A stretch of 64,000 nt of DNA, taken from contig NC_084460.1 in the NCBI RefSeq assembly GCF_027409185.1, forward strand, positions 148,883,569 through 148,947,568, in the 5' to 3' direction. This stretch comes from Cynocephalus volans. Taxonomy: Eukaryota; Chordata; Mammalia; Dermoptera; Cynocephalidae. Shown in pieces: positions 38,100 to 48,839 of the stretch. Every line of letters starts with the position of its first letter. Positions within the stretch are counted from its first letter, which is position 1. A program made the position numbers and the translations under genes. The notes under the pieces were generated by a model. That model searched no databases and had not been told where the DNA came from. It was given only the letters and a program-made list of their open reading frames with translations.

Positions 38100-39345
38100 T
38101 GCTTTGTTATTTTTTTTAAAGAGGTATGTAATATCTGCATTTCTTTTATATTCTTTGGAGAAAATAAAATGACAAATATATTCTTGTAGGGAAAACATGC
38201 ATGATGTGTAGGAACCTTTGTGTCCATTCAATTTCTATTTAAAAATATTCTTTCAAATCTTGGTAAAAGGAAAGAGAGCACTGGGAATCTCAGTGTATTC
38301 AGGAGAAAATAATGGTTTGGGACTAATATAGACCTAGATTTTAAGTTACTCTCTGCCATTTATTAACTCATGCAACTCTAATTCAAATTCATATACATTT
38401 TATACAGCTTACTGTCTCTGATCTTCTGTACCCTGTAGGAGAGAAAAGAGGGTTATAATAGCTTTACTCCCCATCATAAAGGTCATAGCTTACACACCTA
38501 TAACAAAAGACAGATTAACAGGAGAAAAGTATAAGAAATACATTTAATCAAAATTCTACATGACACGAGAGCCTTCTAAATGAAGACCCAAAGATAGAGG
38601 GAAAACTATGCATACATATGCTTAGGTTCTATGAAGAATGTACAGCCATGTAGAACTATGATTGGACCAAAAGGGTATGACCTAATGGGAATAGACTAAG
38701 TGAGGGAAACCCAGAAGGCCTGTCTGTTCAGCTTCTTCTTGGTCTCTCTGTGCAGCATTTCTTCCTCCCAAGTATGGGGCAGGACCCTTTCTGGAATGAT
38801 TCTTATGACCTACTATCAAACAATTTTTTGTTTTTTTTTAATGGCCAGCTTTTACCCCAAAAGAGGGGAAGGTAAGAGAAATATTTTAGTTTACACGGTT
38901 GGCTTTGGGGAAAAGTGGTTCTGGTTTCTATGACCTGCCACGAGAAAGAGGAATTCTAGTTGCTATGGCTTGCCTTAAAGGAAGAGGGGTGAGAGACAGG
39001 AGGGCAGGAGAAGGTAAGAGAGAAACTTTGCTTCTGAGGTTGCTTCCAAGGCCTTTAGTTTGGTGTTTAATTTGGAGCCCCAACAACCCCATCTGTAAAA
39101 GAGGAATGAAAGTACTTTGCGGGGTTGCTAAGATGATGAAATGAAAGAACTAAAGCTCAAGCACAACTTCTGATAAATAACAAATAGCATCTGTTGTTGT
39201 CACCTGTCCTGTACAGATTTAAGGCACACATCCTCCTACCTCTAATCTCCATGGTGGGGTATAGGGGGGCAGGGATTAAAGGCCACAATTCTCCCTTAAC
39301 TACAAACCAGACTAATACTGTTTCTGCTGACTCTTTACTTTCACG
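38100..39345. other. Intergenic, possible unnamed LTR at about 38440-39130
   Basis: No coding exon is supportable. The block from about 38440 to 39130 is uniform in style and includes an AATGGCCAGCTTTTACCCCA stretch. It may be an old retroviral LTR, but I cannot name it. Open frames of 77 and 81 aa lack any motif. Confidence 0.3.
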
Positions 39346-39349
39346 ACCC

Positions 39350-39895
39350 ATGTATCAGTCCATTTCTGTTGCTTTTAACAGAATACCTGAAACTGGGTAA
39401 TTTATAATGAAATGAAATTTATTTCTTACAGTTTTGGAGGCTAAGTCCACAGTCCAGGGAACATACCTGGTGAGGGCCTTCTTCTGTATGAGAACTCTCT
39501 ACAGGTTCCCATGGTGACCAGGGTGTCACATGGCATGAATGGGCTGAAAAGAGAAAGAGAACCTTCTCACTGGCTCTCCTTGTAAAGCCATCAGAACCAC
39601 TCCCATGACCAACCATTAAACCATCAACCCATTACTCCAAGAATGGATCAATCCATTCATGAGGGCAAGGTCCTCGTGATCCAATCACCTCTTTTTTCTT
39701 TTTTTCCCTCCTGGCTGGCCAGTACAGGGATAGAACCCTGAATCTTGGTGTTGTCAGCACCCTGCTCTTAACCAACTGAGCTAACTGGCCAGCCCTCAAT
39801 CACCTCTTAAAGGCCCCAACTTCTATCACCATATTGAGGGTTAAGTTCCAACATGGGCTTGGGGGGACATTCAAACCACAGCAACCCACTTTCTT
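39350..39895 (-). mobile_element. MaLR (MST/THE-like) LTR, antisense, with SINE inserted
   Basis: 'TGTATCAGTCCATTTCTG', 'ACCTGAAACTGGGTAATTTA', 'CTTACAGTTTTGGAGGCTAA' and 'AAACCATCAACCCATTACTC' are antisense MaLR LTR wording. It is split by a SINE at 39694-39796. Confidence 0.75.
39694..39796 (-). mobile_element. tRNA-derived SINE, monomer, with perfect target-site duplication
   Basis: Flanked by the 12-base direct repeat CAATCACCTCTT (39682-39693 and 39797-39808). The plus strand has the T-tail, then CTGGCTGGCCAGTACAGGGA and AACTGAGCTAACTGGCCAGC. Insertion into a MaLR LTR is clean. Confidence 0.9.
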
Positions 39896-40473
39896 AAACT
39901 AGTGGTTCACAAACTCTAAAGCTCTTTTGTTGCTGTTCATTCTTTTATCCATTCACTATGATTGAGCTTCTGTCCCATCAAACTACTCAGAACATGTTTT
40001 TTGGATATAACTTATGTCTTTCCAATTGCCAAATCAATTCCCTACTCTTTTGCATCATTTAATATATTTGATACAGTTAACACTTCTAAAACTGTCTTGC
40101 CTTGGCCCTTCACAATTATGCACTATTCTGGTCTTCTTCGGATATCTCTGGCCATTCCTTCTTTCTAAATGCATTCTCTAAGATCTGACCTTATTCTTCT
40201 TCTGCTTTCCTTTTTTCAATTATCTCTTGGATAATTCTATTATTACTTCTATGCCTGAAGGATCTTACTATGTGTATATTTCTCACGTATTTCTGGAAGC
40301 ATACTCAATACCATTTTCCCAAAAAATATACTCAACACCAGCTCTATTTCATGACTTCTGTAGTGATACATTACCAAACATTTCTGGACTTAGCTAAGTT
40401 GACTGGCCTGGTGGAGTCAGACAAACCAAGAAAAAAGAGTATTTAAAAGAGGGAGGGGTCATAGATATTTAGA

Positions 40474-40638
40474 TGGTCCCTGAATTACAATGATTCAATT
40501 TACGATTTCAATTTAAGATTTTTCCAATTTACCGTGGGTTTATCAGAGTATTAAATGCATTTTCAATTTAGGATAGTTTTGGTTTATGATGGGTTTATTG
40601 GGATATAATCCCATCCTGAGTTGGGGACCATCTGTACT
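40474..40638. mobile_element. Tigger-type non-autonomous DNA transposon
   Basis: Inverted ends GGTCCCTGAATTACAATG and the complement of TTGGGGACCATCTGTA. The interior repeats 'CAATTTA.GAT' blocks and ends 'GGGATATAATCCCATCCTGA', as in the old Tigger relatives. Subfamily not fixed. Confidence 0.65.
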
Positions 40639-41056
40639 CAACAATTCCTTTTTGAATGAGTTGAAGAGGTTCAGAACATGCCACCCCCAAATCTGCCACA
40701 TTGGCATCTGGGTTATTTTGAGCAAAAGGCAATCAAGAACCAGCAGAAGCAGAGAAAGCTTTTTACTTTCCCCTTAACTGCTTAAAATAAAGTACAGATT
40801 TCTTCTTTTGTAAAGGAAATTTACATTTATAAATAAAATTTCCATTAGCAAATGTATCTATCTGTACTAGGAGGACAGCTACTCTCAGAGGCAACTTTTA
40901 TTGCCTGAGAAACTAGAGACTCTTACCTGCCATAACAAGGCAATCTTTATTAACCATTCATTTCCTCCCCTTGCTTTCTCTTATTTTGCCTCCTCTCTTC
41001 TTCCCCCAGAAGCCTCAAAGGAACCCCGATTCCTTTCCACATCTCAGGATGATATA

Positions 41057-41131
41057 CTAGGGTATTTCAATATATTTATGGAAAGATTCACATCATCTTT
41101 CAATTCTATTTTTCCATGAAATACCCCCTTA
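41057..41131. mobile_element. Mariner-like palindromic MITE, copy 5
   Basis: Left arm TAGGGTATTTCAATATATTT and ATGGAAAGATTCA; right arm TTTTTCCATGAAATACCCCC. Arms are more diverged than in other copies. Confidence 0.7.
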
Positions 41132-41489
41132 TGTCTCAATTATCTGGCCATCTCTTTGAGTCTCATATTTTCATGAAACTTTCATGCATACATATGTAGT
41201 TAAATACTGTTTCCTCCTGTTAATCTATCTTATGTCAATTGAATTCTTGGACCAACCACAGAACCCAGAAGGATAATAAGAAGCATTTTCTCCCCTACTG
41301 ATTGAATGAGAATTTTTCAACTCATGTTCTTATCAGAAAAAGCGACTCTAACATTAATAGACTTCCATCCAGCTGGATCACAGAACCATACAAAGCTAGA
41401 GCTAAAAGAGACCCCTGAAATACTATCACCCTATTGAATTTCACTCACACACAGAAAATCAATTGATATTTTATTTGGACGGAAATGCT

Positions 41490-41725
41490 AGAAGTAACAA
41501 TAGCAAATATGCATTAAGCATTACTATTTAACAAACACTAATTGCTTTATATGTTATCTCTTGGAATCCTTACATCAACACTATGAACACCTACTATAAT
41601 CCCCATTTTACAGACGATACAACTGAGGCTTAGGGCGGTTAAGCAATTTACTTAAAGTTACACAACTAGTAAGTGGCAGAGTATTATGATTAGAATTCAG
41701 ATAGTTTAGCTTCAGAGGCAGCCTT
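41490..41725 (-). repeat. MIR SINE, antisense
   Basis: 'ATAATCCCCATTTTACAGAC', 'AACTGAGGCTTAGGGCGGTT' and 'CACAACTAGTAAGTGGCAGA' are the antisense MIR core, well preserved. Confidence 0.85.
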
Positions 41726-41808
41726 AATCGTATTTCAAATGTGTATGCCTAAGAAAAAAAGCGGAAAACAAAACTAGTTTGAAGGTGATGATTTGATACA
41801 TTTTTCTA

Positions 41809-41812
<4 letters not shown>

Positions 41813-41840
<28 letters not shown>
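41813..41840. repeat. (GT)n microsatellite
   Basis: About 14 uninterrupted GT units between ARL13B and PROS1, about 600 bases upstream of the PROS1 start codon. Confidence 0.95.
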
Positions 41841-41846
<6 letters not shown>

Positions 41847-42049
41847 TAACACCATAAATACAAGACCAAAACAAAAATGTGGATGATCGAAACGATCCCA
41901 TTTTCTTCCATTATCTCTGTTCTCTGAAGTCTTCCAAAAGTCCTCATTGGCGTCTAGGTTTTGGTTAATATCCCCATTTCCAAATGCAACCTTTCACTAT
42001 TCCTCCTTCTAAGCCTGAAGATCCTGTTTTCTGAGTGCTCCAAGTTCTC

Positions 42050-42446
42050 TTGGCCACTCAGCCTCCCGCCCCAACTCGCTGGAGATTTTTACTGCGTTTC
42101 TTTCCCCTTCCCGTTCCCCTCCTGGAAACTTCACATTCTGGAGAAAGGAACCTGGGAACCGGGTTTACAAGGCCTCCAACACTCTCCCTGAGCCCTTCCC
42201 CCAGCTCCGAAAAGCTTCCTGGAAATGTCCTCGTTATCACTTCCCTTCTGGGAGCGGGCGGTCCCCTCCGCCCCTGGCTGTTCCGCTGGCGCCCGCAGGC
42301 TCGCAGGCGCCGCCGCGCCACAGTCCTCAGAGAGCAGCGCCCGGGCTCGGGCTCCCAGCTTCGCTGCCCGCCGAGCGCTTAGGTCCCCGTCGCGCCGCGC
42401 CACGGTCCCCAACCGCGTCCCCAACCGCGCCCGCACCCGCTTGGCG
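42050..42446 (+). promoter_or_regulatory. PROS1: CpG-rich proximal promoter and 5' UTR of PROS1
   Basis: GC and CpG content rise strongly from about 42240 to the start codon. GC-box-like sequence (CCGCCCC at about 42067) and an HNF/FOX-compatible AT-rich region lie further upstream. No TATA box is evident close to the exon. Known human PROS1 control is by Sp1-type and liver FOX factors; here that is an inference from homology. Confidence 0.6.
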
Positions 42447-42522
42447 ATGAGGGTCCTAGGGGGGCGCTGCGGGGCGCTGCTGGCGTGCCTCGCCTTAGTG
42501 CTGTCCGTCTCAGAGGCAAATT
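42447..42522 (+). CDS. PROS1: PROS1 coding exon 1 (signal peptide of protein S)
   Basis: Reads MRVLGGRCGALLACLALVL and then SVSEAN, followed by T and the donor GTGAGT (42523-42528). This is the signal peptide of vitamin K-dependent protein S, the plasma cofactor of activated protein C. A basic start (R2, R7) is followed by a hydrophobic core (GALLACLALVL) and a small-residue cleavage region, as expected for secretion. The trailing T matches the split phenylalanine codon at this junction in mammals. The propeptide and Gla-domain exon 2 are not in the window, so intron 1 is at least 21.4 kb. A longer in-frame ORF reaches upstream to 42225, but lies in the 5' UTR. Confidence 0.96.
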
Positions 42523-43860
42523 GTGAGTAATCAGTAGCGCCTTGTCTTCTCCCTTCCCTAGCCCTGGCGACTGAACTGTGTGCCCTGGTTGGTAGGATCT
42601 TCTTCTCTGGGGCTGCAGCCTCCTACAAGTTTCATGTAAGTCCCAACACCACCCAAGCCGTTGGAAGCAGCCCTGGATCTAGCGGGCAGGGTAATGGTGG
42701 GTTAGGTCATTATTTGCCCTGCTGTGAGAATCTTATGTTGCCTGCAAGACAGATGCAAGCATCCGGGTGACACTAAGTATCAATAAAGGAATTCGAACGT
42801 TTACCCGCAACAGCTGAGGCTCCCAATCAGAGGACAAGGATGAGCGGATTCCAGCATAGGAGTGGGAAAGAAACGGCAACCCACTGTGTGTTCCCTCTGT
42901 ACAAGCGCCTGTCCCCAACCTGCACCCCGCCTGCAACCTACCTCCCTTTTGCAATTTCTGAACTTTGAACTTGGTTTGCTTGTCTCACATTGACAAACGA
43001 ACTGTTTTAGAATGACAGAGGGTTTGTATAGCAGTAGGCAGATGTTATTTTCTAAGCTTGAAATCAAAAGGACTTAAATACCGTATTATATTTCTCAGGT
43101 CATTTTGTACTGAAGATTTTCGACACTGCCTGCCACTGATCTAAGATGATGGCATGAATTCTTTGTACTTTATCTTTGCATTTCCAGTTCTTTATCTTCG
43201 CGTGCCTGGATTAAAGGCAGGATATTGAGTGTTCTCTAAAAACTACATACGGTATATCAGGCATTTAGTACATTTTTGTTGTCAGTTTATTTGCTTGTTT
43301 TGTAACGTTTATGTTCATTGATTAACAGTGCTTTCTTGTGCTAAGTTTTATTCTAAGGAATTGGCATGGGACAAATAACCCTGAATTACAAACAACTTCT
43401 AGGCTGCCTAGAACTCCAAAGTAAACTTTTTAAAGATGGTCATTTCAGGAGAATTAAATAGGAATTTTCCACTACTTTTTATCAATTACTAATCAGGATG
43501 AATGAGGTATTTTAAAATTATAATTTCAAGGCTAAAATATTATTTATTTATATATTAAAGAGCTACAACTGCAAAACTTCAACATTCAAACCCCTATCAT
43601 TAAGCCAATATGTGACTACATGCACTAAAGGATTACCTATATGGTTTGTTAAGACAATAAAATATTTGCTTGGTAACTAGGGTTTTGGAGAGGAGAGAGA
43701 GGCAGAAGTGGCTTGCCACATTTACTGCTTGTCATCACAGGAATTTGCTAGGCCCTTTCTTTTTGTAGAGATTGTTACATTTTGACTGAATCTAGGCCAA
43801 AGTAAAAATTATGTGTGTGTGTACATGTATTATAAAATGTAGAGAATTACATTTGTTATC

Positions 43861-43942
43861 TGAGGGGTCTTCAAAAAGTTCAGGGAAAGGTTTGTATTAT
43901 CTTTTAATTCTGCTTTTCCATGAACTTTTTGAAGTGCCCTCA
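43861..43942. mobile_element. Mariner-like palindromic MITE, copy 6
   Basis: 82 bases: left GAGGGGTCTTCAAAAAGTTC, right CATGAACTTTTTGAAGTGCC plus CTCA, next to TA. The arms pair almost completely, giving a long hairpin in either transcript. Confidence 0.85.
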
Positions 43943-44322
43943 TATTTAGATAATGAAAGAATAGATAAATTAATTCTACAAGTATATTACATAAATAATA
44001 GTTGCCTTCGTAATGCTTTCATTTAAAAAATTTTGGCTATTTAATTGGATTAAAAATTATCTCTGGTTTACTGACGAGGAAATTTAGGTAGAGATGGGAT
44101 TTTTTACTCCATAAGATTTTGAATTTGCATTATAATAAAACTCTAAATACTTTATTGTTATTCATTGTTAGTCCATAGAAATATAGCTGCTATTTAAAGA
44201 AAAAAGTTTACAAATCACAGTTTTATTTTTGAAAGAGTTGTTAGAAATAATCGAGTTCAGATTCTTCATTTTAATAATAAATTGTTCTGAGATGTTAATT
44301 GACTTTCCGGATATTGTATATA

Positions 44323-44389
44323 ATGTGTGTGTGTGTATATATATACATAATGAGGTTTAATATATATACGAGAGAGAGAGAGAGAGAGA
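44323..44389. repeat. GT, TA and AG microsatellites
   Basis: GT run at about 44324-44336, TA run to 44345, a short gap, then (AG)10 at 44370-44389. Confidence 0.9.
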
Positions 44390-44932
44390 ATCTATATATT
44401 TAAAATACACACTGTCTACATATTTTAATTATTTCCCACTAAGGGCTTGTGGTGAAGGGAAATAGGAGAAACAGGATGTCCATTTTGTCTATGCTAATTT
44501 GACCTTATCCAGACTTCCCCTTCTGGGTAGGTGCAGTCAAGCCTGGACGTGATTGACTCATATTTTCTTTCTCTTTTTTGTACTCTCTCCCTTCCTTCTC
44601 TAACTATTCCTTTCACTATTTATGTCTTTGTCTTTTCTTAAGTTCTCTCTATTTTAAAATGCAAAATGTTTCACTAATGGAAAGATCTTATGAAGGTTAG
44701 GTTACAGTTGGGGTTTGTGTTGGAAGAGTTAGAGACAGTTTCTGGTATACAGCAATGACAACAGCAAACCCTATGCCATATTCTCCTACCATTAATTCTA
44801 TGCTAGGGAACACAGTAATGCTTTTCATATAGACCTATTCTGTCCAACAAGTTTAATATCCTCTTTATAGTTCATGTGATCTATGTAAGTATTTAAACCT
44901 TCAAAATATTATAAGAAGACTGATAATACATA

Positions 44933-45356
44933 CAGTTGTCCCTTGTTATCCATGGGAGGTTGGTTCCAGTACCTCTCGCTGATACCAAAATCTGCAGATG
45001 CTCATCTCCCTGATGTCAAATGGTGTAGTGGAATGGTACCTCAGAAAGTTCGTGGAAAGATAGAATTAAGAGATAATACAAATTATCTTCCATGAATTTT
45101 CTGAAGATGCCTCGTATTTGCGTGTGACCTGTGCACATACTCCCGTGTACTTTAAATTATCTCTAGATTACTTATAGTACCTAATACAATGTAAATGCTG
45201 TGTAAATTGTTGTTATACAGTACTGTTTAGGGAATAATGACCAAAAAAAGGTCTGTACATGTTTAGTACAGATGCAATTTTTTCCCCCCTAAACATTTTC
45301 AATCCTCTGTTGTTGAATCCAAACATGGGGAAACTACAGATACAGAGGGCCAATTG
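44933..45356 (-). mobile_element. MER2 (Tigger/pogo-type), antisense, with a MITE inside
   Basis: Ends CAGTTGTCCCTTGTTATC and the inverted GGGCCAATTG, flanked by TA on both sides. Interior 'GTCTGTACATGTTTAGTACA' is antisense MER2. The MITE at 45031-45114 interrupts it. A GGAA/GA-rich stretch lies just beyond, at 45410-45460. Confidence 0.85.
45031..45114. mobile_element. Mariner-like palindromic MITE, copy 7
   Basis: GGTACCTCAGAAAGTTCGTG and its inverted arm CCATGAATTTTCTGAAGATG. Inserted in MER2 at the position reading GTAGTATTTGC in the intact element, i.e. at a TA (one side mutated to TG). Confidence 0.8.
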
Positions 45357-46419
45357 TATACTAGTATTCTTTAGCTATGAGCAACAGTAATGAATTCTTG
45401 CTAATGAAAGAGAAAAAGAGAGAGAGAGAGGAAGGAAGGAAGAGGAAGGGAAGAAGGAAAAGTTGAGTGGATTTATTGGAAGGCTACTGAACAGTACACT
45501 GACACACTGAACAACCAGGCCTAGGGAAGCCAGGAACTTGAGCATTTAGGTGATCTGTAGACTGGGAACACAAGTGACAGTACTTTAGGAGCTAACATCA
45601 GATGACTAAGTTCTAACTGCCTTCTAGTCCTGTGTATCTGCTCACAATTCAAATTTCTAGGAGACCCTCATCCTTTTGGCTTAGCCTGGCTCTGGAGTCC
45701 TGTGATTCACAGCTCACTAGAATCAGAATGTCAGGACAGTTCCCACAAAGGAATGGATGCTAGGAAAGAAGCAGGAACAAGAAAAGTCTACACATTCTAA
45801 TTATTGGCTGTATAGCATATACACGTGCTGTACTTTTCATTATCCATTTCAAAATATTTGCTTAACATAATGCACATAACCACTGTACAGCAGAAACTAC
45901 CCCCTCCTCAATAGGTGCCAGTCACTATAACCAGAGGAAGGCTTGAGAGCACCATTTTCTAGTTTAGTATTACCAGGTGAGGGCCATGCTTCCTCTAGTT
46001 CTGTGCTATACTTTGTAAATGAAATGATACATTGTAGTGTACCAACACATCCTATATGCCAGAAAAAGACAAGCAAGGGAATAGACGTAATGGCTTTAGG
46101 GCTTGCCTGTGTCTCTTGGTTATAAGCATGAGCTGAAATACGTCATATTTATGACTCTTTCACTACGTTTTCACGTCTCTCTTACCCTCAGGAAACTCTT
46201 CATGCTTGTGTATGCTCAATCAGATGAACCACATCCTTATTCGAGAAGAAACTGAGCCCTCGTTCCTACCTGTGGATGGTGCATCCATTGCTTCCTTTAC
46301 TATTTCTACTGTGTACAGTACGCATCCTGAAAGAGCACTATTCCTTCTAATGCTGATTTATATATGGCATCAACACCATTTTGCCTTGATTATTGTTATC
46401 ATTCCAGCATAATCCTCTT

Positions 46420-48099
46420 AATTCTTTATTTATTTATTTTATTTTTTTGCTGTGGCAGGCCTTAGCTACTGCTGGCCGGAGACTTTATTTATTTATTTTT
46501 TAAATTTATTTTATTTCTTGAATCAAAATTGATTATACATATTTTTGGTGTTCAACATTGATATATGTTGATCAAATCAATATTACTAGCATATATATTG
46601 TTACAAATTGTACTTATTCTTTATGCCCCTTGTCCAATCTCTCCCCTTCTCCCACTCCCTCCCTCCTCCCTCACCCTAGATTTCTTCTCTCCTGAAAAAA
46701 TAATAGTTACTCTGTTAATTTGTTGCTTAGATAATCTGTCCAATGCTGAGAGGTGTGATCAGGTTCCCTAATATGATCATACAGCAGATGCTTCTTCTGT
46801 CACTCTGAAATGGGCTTTGTGGAGAGAAACATTCACTTCTTTTCTTTATCTCTGCTGGTGACTCTCCTTGTGTGAATGCACTCCAGTGTTTGGCAGACCA
46901 TCTGCGTGGTGGTTGTGGTGTCTAGCTGCTTTTGCAGCAGCCATGGTTATTGTGGTGGCTGTGGTGGGCCACCCACATGGAGGTGATATTTTTGGCATGC
47001 TCCTTGACACTGGCGGTGTGCCTGGTTGTGGGGTGTGTCTGGTCCCCTTCTCCATGCCTCTGGTCCCCAGGCAGGCCCTGAGGCACTGGCAGTGTGCCTG
47101 GTTGTGGGAGGAGGGTTCAGTCCCCTTCTCCATGACTTAGGTCCCCAGGTGGGCCCCGAGGCACTGGCGCGGTGTGCCTGGATGTGGGAGTGGGGTCTGG
47201 TTCCCAGCTCCAAGTCTTCAGTTCCCAAGCAGGCCCTAAGGTGATGGTGGTGTGCCTGGGCTGGAACTAATTTTTTGTCCTTTGCTTACTTCTAAAATGG
47301 GGGAACTTCCTGTGGGAACCAGTACTTGAGGTGTGTGGTTGAGCTAAATTGCTGTTTTGCTTCTGTTTCCCTAGGGAAGGCTTTTTGTGCAGCTCAAGTT
47401 TGAACGATTGACCTTATAGGTACTTCCAGCTCTTCAGAGAGCCAATGGATCTGGGTTGTGTAGAATCTCTTACCTGGGCCTGAGTTTTTTCATCAAACTG
47501 CACCCCATGCAATTCTGCATTCCTGACCAGTCTCCTCTGAGTGGTCCTGCACTGATTGCAGGGTGGATCAGCTGTCCTTGCTGTGTCTCTGTGTTCTCCC
47601 AGTGGGCCTGTCTCCCCTGCCACCCATGCTCCAAACACTCCCCATGGGACAGGCCATGTGCCGGTCCCTTGTGATGACTCACCAGCCTTTGAAAGGTTCC
47701 CCTTTTTTTCAGTTGTTCTGGCTCCTCACTCCTATGTGGGTCCATGGGAACCCTATTACTGGTCTTGCTGTCCTGGGGACCACCAAGGCCCTCTTCTCCC
47801 CTGCTGCCTCCAAGTAACTCCATCTGAAGGGCACAGCTGCGGCTTCTGCCGGCTCCTGCTCCATGCGCTTATCGCCTCCAGCCTTAAAGCAGCCGCGGCC
47901 CAAACACTCAGAGCAGTTTTTTCTTTCTCTCATCATGGTTTCTCCTGCCTTCATGAACTCCGTAGTTCTCTCCTCCTCTTCCCCTGAGCTACAGCAGCCC
48001 CAATTTGGCTGATGTTACATTTTTATAGTTGCAAATTGGTTGATTTATGGGAGAGAGTGATGCTGGGGACTGTCTATTCTGCCATCTTGACTGGAATTC
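46420..48099 (-). mobile_element. L1-derived composite retroelement without ORF1/ORF2, copy I
   Basis: Read on the minus strand from 48094: CCAGTCAAGATGGCAGAATA, an L1-style start with a YY1-like CAAGATGGC. A GC-rich body of about 830 bases follows, then about 3.3 tandem units of 77-80 bases (47006-47264), then about 300 bases, then the L1 3' UTR (polypurine block at 46637-46676) and A-rich tail. No reverse-transcriptase or ORF1 sequence lies between. It is collinear with the copy at 60655-62352. Possible target duplication AATTC at both ends. Alternative readings: an L1 deleted in a shared ancestor copy, or a dedicated non-autonomous family. Confidence 0.75.
47006..47264 (-). repeat. Tandem repeat (VNTR) of composite element I
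   Basis: Units start at 47006, 47083, 47161 and 47241 (77, 78 and 80 bases, then a partial). Each has CACTGGC or a variant, then GTGTGCCTGG, TTGTGGG, a TCCCC block and GCAGGCCCT. Unit similarity by eye is about 75-80%. Confidence 0.85.
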
Positions 48100-48284
48100 A
48101 TTTTTTTTTTTTAAACAGCAGTAAAGAACTTCAAATAGCTACATAGCAGTCTCAGCTTCTAGTTCAATGGAAAATATATTAGGTCTCCTGGTGACTACAT
48201 TCCTTCTTGGTTTCCAGATTTCTGGATAAGCAGAACCCCGTTGTGAGGAAAGAATGCAAAAATATTTAACAGGTCACTGTATTA

Positions 48285-48715
48285 GTTTCCTAGGACTGCC
48301 ATCTCAAAGTACCACCAACTGTATGGTTTAAACAGCAGAAGTTTATGGTCTTACAATTCTGCAGGCTAGAAGTCTGAGATCAAGGTGTCTGCCTGCATGG
48401 TCGGTTCTTTCTGAAGGCTATGGGGAGAATTTATTCCATGCCTTTCTCCTAGCTTCTGGTAGCCTCAGATGTTCCTTGGCTTGTGGATGGCGTTCTCTGT
48501 GTGTCTTTACGTCGTCTTCCCTCTATACACATCTATTTGTGTCCAAATTTCCCCTTTTTATAAGGACACTGGTCAGATTGGATTAGGACCTTCTCTAATA
48601 ACCTCATCTTTATTGATCATATACAAAGACCCTATTATTCACTGGTACAGGGAGTTAGGACTTCAACATCTTTTGGGGGGATACAGTACAACCCGTAATA
48701 GTCACTAAGCATTGA
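48285..48715 (-). mobile_element. MaLR (MLT1-type) LTR, antisense
   Basis: 'TGTATTAGTTTCCTAGGACT', 'GGCTAGAAGTCTGAGATCAA', 'TTATAAGGACACTGGTCAGA', 'TTGGATTAGGACCTTCTCTA' and 'CTTTTGGGGGGATACAGTAC' are in antisense MLT1 order. Confidence 0.75.
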
Positions 48716-48839
48716 ATCATGACAAGTACTTCTTTTTACCATCATTCCTGACCTGTATATTTTGGCTTAAGAAAAACAGTACTATGTATTAATGATTGCT
48801 GGTATAAAGAACACACTTTTTTTTTTTTTTTAACCACAT

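Noticed and set aside
42225..42446. Upstream in-frame extension of PROS1 exon 1
   Set aside because: It would bury the signal peptide behind 74 residues. The ATG at 42447 matches the known protein S start.
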